A stretch of 59,969 nucleotides of DNA from CAZXSK01 sp964642855. Lineage in GTDB: Bacteria; Planctomycetota; Phycisphaerae; SM23-33. The notes under the pieces were generated by a model that had not been told where the DNA came from, did not search any database, and saw only the letters and a list, made by a program, of their open reading frames with translations. The position numbers and the translations under genes were made by a program. The stretch's first letter is position 1. Each line of letters begins with the position of its first letter. The stretch is taken from contig CAZXSK010000017.1 in assembly GCA_964642855.1 (NCBI GenBank), forward strand, positions 1-59,969, given 5' to 3'. Shown here in pieces: positions 54,424-59,969 of this stretch.

Positions 54424-55893
54424 ATGGCTGACAATCATACGTTCCTGGCGTTGGACCTTGGGGCCGAAAGCGGTCGCGGCGAGCTGGTAACGCTGCGTGA
54501 GGGCAAGGTAGAGATGGCCGAAGTCCACCGCTGGCCGAACCGTCCGGTGAAGCTGGCCGGCACGCTGCACTGGGACCTGCCGTATCTGTTCCGGGAAATC
54601 GTGGAAACGCTCCGCCGCATCGGCGAGCGAAACCTGGCGATCGACGGCATCAGTGTGGACACATGGGGCGTTGATTTCGGCCTGCTGGGCAGGGACGGCC
54701 GGCTTCTGGGAAACCCGGTGAACTACCGCGACCCCCGCACGGAGGGCATTCACGACTACTCCGAGCCCACGATGTCGCGGGAAGAGATCTACAGACTCAC
54801 CGCCTACGAGCCCTGGCCGATCGCGTCGCTGTTCCAACTGCTTTCCATGCAGCGAGACCAGTCCCCACTGCTGGACGTTGCGGACTGCTTTCTGAACATG
54901 CCCGACCTGTTGCAGTACCTGCTGACGGGTGTGAAGCGCAGCGAGAAGTCGATTGCGAATACGTCCAACCTCATGGGTACCAACGGACAGTGGTGCAGCG
55001 AGATCATCGATCGCTTTGGCCTGCCAGAAGACATGTTCGCCGAACTGATCGAGCCGGCTACTATCCTGGGCCCGCTACAGGACGACGTGCGGAACCAGAC
55101 CGGCTTGGGCGAGGTCCCGATCATCGCCACGTGCGGGCACGACACCTCCGGGGCCGTTGCTGCTGTTCCGGGCGAGGGCGAAGGCTGGGCCTTCCTTTCC
55201 TGTGGCACGTGGAGCATCCTGGGCTCGCTGATCGATCAGCCCGTGGCCACGCCGCGTGCGCTGGAATTGGGGTTTACCAACGAGTACACCATCGGCGGCT
55301 GGTACATCGCACGAAATATCTCAGGCCTGTGGCTGGTTCAGGAACTACGCCGCAAGTGGGACACCGCTGAGGATCCATGGGACTACGTTCGCATGACGAA
55401 AGAAGCGTCCCACGCCGAGTGCGCAACGCTGATCAATGCAGCAGACGATACGCTCCTTGCTCCCCCGGACATGCAAGAAGCGCTGCTGGGGCTGGCGAAG
55501 CAGTCCGGTGGATCGATGCCGGAAAGCAAAGCCCAGCTGGTGCGGTGCGTGCTGGAAAGCCTCGCGCTGGAGTACGATCTGCGGGTAAGCCTGCTCGAAG
55601 GATTGCTTGCCCATCGCCCGTCGGCGATCTACATGGTGGGCGGAGGGATCCACAACAAGCTTCTCTGCCAGCTCACCGCCAACGCCTGTCAGTTGCCCGT
55701 CTACGCCGGAGCGGACCAGTGCACCGCGATGGGTAACGCGCTGGGCCAGGCGCTGGGGCTGGGCGTTCTCAAATCTCGCGACGAGATCCGGCAGGTGATG
55801 CGCGACTCGTTCGAGGTCACGCTCTACGAGCCACAAGACCAAGGCGAGTGGGATGACAAACGCGCTCGCTATCGCGATCTGGTAAGTCACTGA
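54424..55893 (+). CDS. rhaB: Rhamnulokinase (FGGY family)
   Basis: The 489-residue kinase begins with LALDLGAESGRGEL, the phosphate-binding loop, and continues through VDTWGVDFGLLGRDG. The catalytic base is Asp240 in CGHDTSGAVAAVPG, close to Asp237 of the E. coli enzyme. The ATP-binding part has SCGTWSILG and VGGGIHNKLLCQ. It phosphorylates L-rhamnulose (and often L-fuculose) to the 1-phosphate. GGAGG lies 6 nt before the ATG. No rhamnose isomerase or aldolase gene is nearby, so the pathway is scattered. Confidence 0.92.
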   Translation: MADNHTFLALDLGAESGRGELVTLREGKVEMAEVHRWPNRPVKLAGTLHWDLPYLFREIVETLRRIGERNLAIDGISVDTWGVDFGLLGRDGRLLGNPVNYRDPRTEGIHDYSEPTMSREEIYRLTAYEPWPIASLFQLLSMQRDQSPLLDVADCFLNMPDLLQYLLTGVKRSEKSIANTSNLMGTNGQWCSEIIDRFGLPEDMFAELIEPATILGPLQDDVRNQTGLGEVPIIATCGHDTSGAVAAVPGEGEGWAFLSCGTWSILGSLIDQPVATPRALELGFTNEYTIGGWYIARNISGLWLVQELRRKWDTAEDPWDYVRMTKEASHAECATLINAADDTLLAPPDMQEALLGLAKQSGGSMPESKAQLVRCVLESLALEYDLRVSLLEGLLAHRPSAIYMVGGGIHNKLLCQLTANACQLPVYAGADQCTAMGNALGQALGLGVLKSRDEIRQVMRDSFEVTLYEPQDQGEWDDKRARYRDLVSH

Positions 55894-56119
55894 GGAACCC
55901 GTCCCAGGGACTTTGATGGTGTTGCTGAATCGGGGCGAACGCTCCGAGTCTCCACCACACAGCGAATCCGTTTTCGGACCTGAGTGCCCCAAAGGCTCGG
56001 TACCCTGACGCCCAGGACGACGGCCCGGGTTATCGGACGTTAGCGGAAGTCGACCGGCAGCGTTCTTCGGAAACGAGCGGACAACCTGACGAGTGTCCAG
56101 GATCGGGGCGCACACACAC
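55894..56119. other. Intergenic region after rhaB without a gene
   Basis: I see no coding signal or RNA gene in the stretch between the rhaB stop codon and the terminator. The full gap to the glnB gene is 300 bp. Confidence 0.5.
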
Positions 56120-56155
56120 GGCACGGGGAGGCAGCAGAACCTGCCTTCCCGTGCC
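56120..56155. terminator. Strong bidirectional terminator hairpin
   Basis: A 15-bp stem (GGCACGGGGAGGCAG against CTGCCTTCCCGTGCC, one G-T pair) with a 6-nt loop, followed on the plus strand by GATAGTTTT. It lies between convergent rhaB and glnB and would end both transcripts. Confidence 0.85.
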
Positions 56156-56193
56156 GATAGTTTTACACAGACGCTGAAGCTCAGCCTCAGTCC

Positions 56194-56535
56194 TCAGCCG
56201 ATCGCTTCGCCACCTTCTTCGCCCGTCCGTATGCGGACGCATCGCTCCAGCGGCGTGACGAAGATTTTGCCGTCGCCGATGTTGCCCGTCCGTGCGCCTT
56301 CTACGATCGCATCGATCGTTCGCTGCACAAACTCGTCATTGACGGCGATCTCGACGCGGACCTTCTTGAGGAGGTTGACCTCCACGTCCACTCCCCGATA
56401 CGTCTCGTGATAGCCTTTCTGCTGGCCGCACCCGAGGGCGTTGCTGACCGACATCTTGTAGACCTCAGCTGCATACAGCGACTGCTTGACGTCGTTGAGT
56501 TTCTCGGGCTGGATGAATGCTACGATCAGTTTCAT
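56194..56535 (-). CDS. glnB: PII nitrogen regulatory protein without the uridylylated tyrosine
   Basis: The 113-residue protein is a complete PII trimer subunit: MKLIVAFIQPEKLNDVKQSL, the T-loop base GCGQQKGYHETYRG with the effector-contacting Gln39, VRVEIAVNDE, TGNIGDGKIFV and CVRIRTGEEG. Position 51, tyrosine in enterobacterial PII and the site of uridylylation, is Val (RGVDV at 47-51). It should sense ATP/ADP and 2-oxoglutarate and, as the partner of the Amt encoded 23 bp upstream, block ammonium uptake at high nitrogen. The name glnK would fit equally well. It is cotranscribed with amt. Confidence 0.95.
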   Translation of the reverse strand: MKLIVAFIQPEKLNDVKQSLYAAEVYKMSVSNALGCGQQKGYHETYRGVDVEVNLLKKVRVEIAVNDEFVQRTIDAIVEGARTGNIGDGKIFVTPLERCVRIRTGEEGGEAIG

Positions 56536-56558
56536 CGGAATCTCTCTTTCCGGTTGGG

Positions 56559-57995
56559 TTACTCGGTGGTGAAGATCTGGAAGCTCGCGTACGCCTCCAT
56601 GCCGTGCTCGCCGATATCCAGGCCTCGGAGCTCTTCCTGCCGGCTGACACGCAGGCCGACGGTCATCTTGATCGCAAGGAACACGATGCCCATCGTCGCC
56701 AACACGAAGCCGACCACGGCGAAGGTGCCCATTGCCTGAATCCCCAACAGCCCGCCGTTTCCGCCGTAGAACAGCCCGGCACCGGCTGCGTCGGTCTCCA
56801 AGAGCTTCGGTACGCCGAACAGCCCGATGGCGATGGTACCCCAGATACCGTTCATGCCGTGCACGGGAACCGCACCGACCGGATCGTCCACGCGGATCTT
56901 ATCAAGAAGAAGCGTTCCAAGCACCACAATCACGCCGCCCACCAGCCCGATGACGATCGCAGCCCATGGCGCAACGTAGGCGCACGGAGCGGTGATCGCA
57001 ACCAGACCTGCAAGGCAGCCATTCATGATCATGCCCAGATCCGGCTTGCCGACGCAGATCCAGATGGTGACCATCGCAGCAATAGCACCTGCCGCAGCGG
57101 CAAGGTTCGTGTTGATCGCCACCAGCGCGGCGCTGCCACCGCCATCACCGGCAACGCCGAGCGTGCTGCCCGGGTTGAATCCGAACCACCCGAACCACAG
57201 GATGAACACGCCCAAGCTGGCGATGGGAATGTTGTGGCCGAGGATCGCCTTGACCTTCGATCCGCCGTTGGCCTTGATGTACTTGCCGATACGAGGGCCG
57301 AGGAGGATCGTGCCGATGAACGCAGCCCAGCCGCCGGTGGCGTGAACAACCGTGGATCCGGCAAAATCAAAGAACCCGGCCTCGCTCAGCCATCCGCCGC
57401 CCCAGATCCAGTGGCCCACGATCGGATAGATCAGCCCGGAAATGACCACGGTGTACATCAGGTAGGCGACAAACTTCATACGCCCGGCCATGCCGCCGGC
57501 TACGATGGTTGCGGCGGCTCCGCAGAATGCCGCCTGAAACAGCCAGAACGCCCATTTCTGTACGTTTGTGTCAGGAATGATATCCGGAACGCCCGCGAGG
57601 CAGAACCCGCTCATGCCCATGAACCCGTTGCCCTCGCCGAACATGAACGCATACCCGACCAGGAAGAACATGATGCTCGCCGAGCAGTAGTCGATGAAGT
57701 TCTTCGTCAGGATATTGCAGGCGTTTTTGGCTCGAATGAAGCCGGCTTCCACCATGCCGAAACCCGCCTGCATGAAGAACACGAGGAACGCCCCAAGGAG
57801 AACCCAGACGGTGTCGATTGCGATTGCGTTCGTGTCCGTCTTCGATGCTTCAGCAACAGCAACCTGCGCGTCCTCCGCAATTGAATTCGCATCCTGCGCG
57901 ACTGCAGGAATGCCCGCCATGCACACGACCAACGCAAGCGCAAGCACACGCCAGCCAAGACCAGTCCCTGGCCCGGTTCGCTGTAGACCTCTCAT
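56559..57995 (-). CDS. amt: Ammonium transporter (Amt/MEP/Rh family)
   Basis: The 478-residue protein has a cleavable signal peptide (GWRVLALALVVCMAGIPAVA) and 11 membrane helices of the Amt type. The twin pore histidines are His218 (VVHATGGWAA) and His379 (PVHGMNGIWG). The AGFGMVEAGFIRAKN and NPGSTLG segments are typical. It forms a trimer that conducts ammonium into the cell. The ATG at 57995 follows AAGGGATGATTGC; the 18-residue upstream extension overlaps the promoter leader and is rejected. It is the first gene of an operon with glnB and is preceded by a sigma-54 promoter. Confidence 0.95.
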   Translation of the reverse strand: MRGLQRTGPGTGLGWRVLALALVVCMAGIPAVAQDANSIAEDAQVAVAEASKTDTNAIAIDTVWVLLGAFLVFFMQAGFGMVEAGFIRAKNACNILTKNFIDYCSASIMFFLVGYAFMFGEGNGFMGMSGFCLAGVPDIIPDTNVQKWAFWLFQAAFCGAAATIVAGGMAGRMKFVAYLMYTVVISGLIYPIVGHWIWGGGWLSEAGFFDFAGSTVVHATGGWAAFIGTILLGPRIGKYIKANGGSKVKAILGHNIPIASLGVFILWFGWFGFNPGSTLGVAGDGGGSAALVAINTNLAAAAGAIAAMVTIWICVGKPDLGMIMNGCLAGLVAITAPCAYVAPWAAIVIGLVGGVIVVLGTLLLDKIRVDDPVGAVPVHGMNGIWGTIAIGLFGVPKLLETDAAGAGLFYGGNGGLLGIQAMGTFAVVGFVLATMGIVFLAIKMTVGLRVSRQEELRGLDIGEHGMEAYASFQIFTTE

Positions 57996-58060
57996 GCAAT
58001 CATCCCTTTCCGTGTCTGGTGCCATGAAGCAGAAACGTGACGACTTCACGCCTTGTGAAA

Positions 58061-58075
58061 GCGAATCCCATGCCA
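58061..58075 (-). promoter_or_regulatory. Sigma-54 (RpoN) -24/-12 promoter of amt-glnB
   Basis: On the minus strand the 15 bases read TGGCATGGGATTCGC, followed by T. The consensus is TGGCACG-N4-TTGC, so GG and GC are at the exact 10-bp spacing and only two consensus positions differ. The predicted start site, near 58050, leaves a leader of about 55 nt before the amt ATG. Confidence 0.8.
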
Positions 58076-58854
58076 GAAATGCACAGACAATCCTAACTCT
58101 TTTTCAAATCATATCTTATTCGTATGACATTCTTGGCGGCGCTCCGGACACCGCTACACTTCTGTAGCCACTTGCAACCCATCGCTCCATTTCTGTCGCC
58201 ACACCATCCCCGACGTACATCCCTGCTGTTCGACACATCCTGCCCAGGCCCAGCAACGCCCAGACGCAATAACCTCTCGCCGCTACCGTCGGCACAGCGG
58301 GAACGGCAGGGGGGTGCCATTGGCTCCTATCGTCTCCAAACCTTCCAGCCAACTCCACGCCGACATCGAGCACCCATGCCCATAGCCTGCCCGAATCATC
58401 CTCAGCAGAACCCCGCCGCTAACCCAGTCACTGGAAGACCTCAACACAGAGAGCCGGCAGACCCAAATGCATCAATACGGGGCTACGGCGGGGGCTGGCG
58501 GAATCTCGAGCGGACCTCCAAGTTCCCTCCAGAACCGACGAGACCAACTCCCTGCAAACGACGGCCTTGCCAACAAGCGTGACTTCCCCGAATGGACACA
58601 CCGGACACACAGCCTGTGGAGCCAAGCCTTCTCCACTCTTCATATAGCAGAGATACATACATCAGCGCCGCCGTACACGGATCGAAGGCACTCTTGGCAG
58701 GCCTCGGGGCACACCCAACCCATGGAATCGCGGCAGATAGCGATCGCGGAATGCAAAGTCCGAATACTGGCGCGTCCGATAATATATGTTATGTGACGTT
58801 GTCGTCAAAGTCTGGTCTGTCACGATCAGATGCGGCGGCGCTCCACGTCCACCC

Positions 58855-58876
58855 GCGGTTGGCAGTCACCGCGGAA
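58855..58876. other. Inverted repeat CCGCGGT/ACCGCGG
   Basis: A 7-bp perfect stem around an 8-nt loop (TGGCAGTC), next to the tRNA-like relic. It could be part of a structured RNA. Confidence 0.3.
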
Positions 58877-58936
58877 ACCCGAATTCTCCCCCAGCTGGTC
58901 TTCAAGAGGTCTGCCGCACTTGAGCTACACACCGGC
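58873..58936 (-). pseudogene. Degenerate tRNA-like relic
   Basis: The minus strand contains GTGTAGCTCAAG, resembling a tRNA D-arm, then GCAGACC, a CTCTTGAAGAC loop-like segment, and GGAGA-ATTCGGG-TTTCC, which can fold as a T-arm stem-loop. The anticodon stem does not pair and the acceptor strands do not match, so this is not a functional tRNA by eye. Confidence 0.25.
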
Positions 58937-59057
58937 AGATGCTGGCTTCCTATCCGCCTCCCGAGACCCGGCAACTCCGGACGGTTCCCTCCCGCTCCGG
59001 TCCGACCGACAGGCCCTTGGCTCACAGGCGGCGCTGCTTCCCCGGACTGGCCGCCAG

Positions 59058-59867
59058 CTAGAGTGATGACCCGCAATATGGGCAGGTGTTTCCCGGCCCT
59101 GGTTCGACAAAGCTTCGAGGACAACTCGGGCAATGGAGCCGAGCTCGATCCGTATTCGTCGGGATATTCCTGCCGGAATCTGTGCCCGTATAGGCAGGTG
59201 ACAAGGCGTGGCGCTCATAGCCCCTTCCCGCGACCGGCGGAGTGGTGGGCAGCCCGCTGGAGAACGCCCGCTGAGGCCCGCGCGAGGCCAATTGCCCTGC
59301 CCCCTTCTTGCGTAAGGCGTTGACGGCCCCCATAGCGCTGAAGAGAACCGGCAGCCAGAGCACATAGAGTATGGCACCATACAGTAGGTTGACGATCGGC
59401 ACGAACTGGATAACGATATTGCCGATCTGGAGAATACATGCCGTCGTGAACAGGCCCACACTGAGACGCGGGGCCGTAATGTGGTGGCGATGGACGTACT
59501 CGTTGTAATCGACGGCGAATCCCCGGACCGCCTCAAACATCCAGTAAAGGTTGTACAAAGGGATGAACAAAAAGCCGACGGCTTTGCCCGGAGTTGTTCT
59601 CGCCTGGCCGTCCTGGATCGTTTCCCACGCCCGGTACCAGAACACCGACGTCATCACGATCAGTAGCACGCAGGCGACCAGGGCCAGGACTGCCGAGGCC
59701 CCGAGCAGTCCGAGCAAAGCATCGTTGTTCCTGCTGGACGCCGGGTTGGCTTCCAGAGAGATCGCGACAAACAGCATCGCGATCGCTGGCAACCAAGCCA
59801 CCAACGGCGCAACGACCCAAACGAACCCGTACCATCCACTGGCCAGCGGCTCAAGTTTGCGCATCAT
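59058..59867 (-). CDS. DUF4328-like membrane protein with C-terminal zinc ribbon
   Basis: The 269-residue protein has about six hydrophobic segments between residues 12 and 180. A WYRAWETIQDGQARTTPGKA loop and FLFIPLYNLYWMFEAVRGFA are typical of DUF4328/TM2-like membrane proteins of Planctomycetota. A low-complexity linker follows and then a C-terminal CPSC...CPYCG pair, a small zinc ribbon. Function is unknown. The start is ATGATG after GGGGAAGG; either ATG is possible. It is the last gene in the window. Confidence 0.65.
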   Translation of the reverse strand: MMRKLEPLASGWYGFVWVVAPLVAWLPAIAMLFVAISLEANPASSRNNDALLGLLGASAVLALVACVLLIVMTSVFWYRAWETIQDGQARTTPGKAVGFLFIPLYNLYWMFEAVRGFAVDYNEYVHRHHITAPRLSVGLFTTACILQIGNIVIQFVPIVNLLYGAILYVLWLPVLFSAMGAVNALRKKGAGQLASRGPQRAFSSGLPTTPPVAGRGYERHALSPAYTGTDSGRNIPTNTDRARLHCPSCPRSFVEPGPGNTCPYCGSSL

Positions 59868-59969
59868 CCTTCCCCTTTCGATCCACGATCATCAGCGTTC
59901 CCGCGATCAGCTGTGAAGGTACCCCCGGGTACGCGTGTCCGCAAGACATATGCATTCTGGCATACAGAC

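Larger units (their letters stand above)
58076..59057. other. About 1 kb without a convincing gene
   Basis: Every frame here gives only short or compositionally odd ORFs (for example 58592-59323 on the plus strand, which runs into the antisense of the next gene). An AT-rich patch lies near 58778-58795 (GATAATATATGTTATG). A tRNA-like relic is listed separately. Upstream control sites for the amt promoter may lie in the first 200 bp, but no clear NtrC-type palindrome is seen. Confidence 0.5.

Noticed and set aside
58592..59323. Plus-strand 243-residue ORF
   Set aside because: It crosses the tRNA-like relic and then the antisense of the DUF4328-like gene; composition is irregular and no ribosome-binding site is seen.

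Overview
The window is GC-rich, densely coded bacterial chromosome with about 44 protein genes, read on both strands. I see no rRNA, no intact tRNA, no transposase or prophage and no CRISPR array. The gene mix points to a Gram-negative, PVC-type bacterium, most likely a member of Planctomycetota (perhaps Phycisphaerae-like): a PEP-CTERM-tagged secreted protease, a sulfatase, a WD40 protein with a helical-repeat tail, a secreted VIT/vWA protein, DUF2341/PA14/PKD architecture, and lipid A synthesis (lpxB). That placement is an inference from gene content. No marker gene was compared.

Layout. Positions 1-17.3 kb are mostly carbohydrate catabolism and secreted enzymes: three secreted heparinase II/III-like proteins (the first cut by the window edge), a sugar isomerase/epimerase and a GH2 glycosidase, interspersed with a metallophosphoesterase, a VIT/vWA protein, a ferritin-like protein and a baeRF-type protein. 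Positions 17.3-29.3 kb hold a surface-polysaccharide region: a sugar phosphotransferase, a Wzx-type flippase, a glycosyltransferase carrying the three motifs of bacterial sialyltransferases, two GT2 enzymes around a DUF2304 protein, and a GT39-like membrane transferase. A large MscS channel and a PEP-CTERM protease also lie here. Positions 29.4-33.1 kb form a tight minus-strand operon: FtsX-type permease, LolD-like ATPase, VTT-like membrane protein and LolA-like secreted protein. Positions 33.2-43 kb carry a HAD phosphatase, envelope or unknown proteins, recG, a LysM lipoprotein, a WD40 protein and a very acidic low-complexity protein. Positions 43-56 kb mix glycan catabolism (beta-mannosidase, sulfatase, mannose-6-phosphate isomerase, rhamnulokinase) with housekeeping genes (acpS, lpxB, a pseudouridine synthase, a stand-alone tRNA-binding domain) and a soluble histidine kinase. 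Positions 56-58.1 kb hold an amt-glnB nitrogen operon behind a well-formed sigma-54 promoter. The end has about 1 kb without a convincing gene and one membrane protein.

The items most worth following up are: a strictly 10-bp-phased YCGGCA array (6611-6750) in a divergent intergenic region; the Lol-like four-gene operon; the sialyltransferase-like gene; graded loss of the HxHxD motif among the three heparinase-like proteins; and the sigma-54-driven amt-glnB pair whose PII protein lacks the uridylylated tyrosine.
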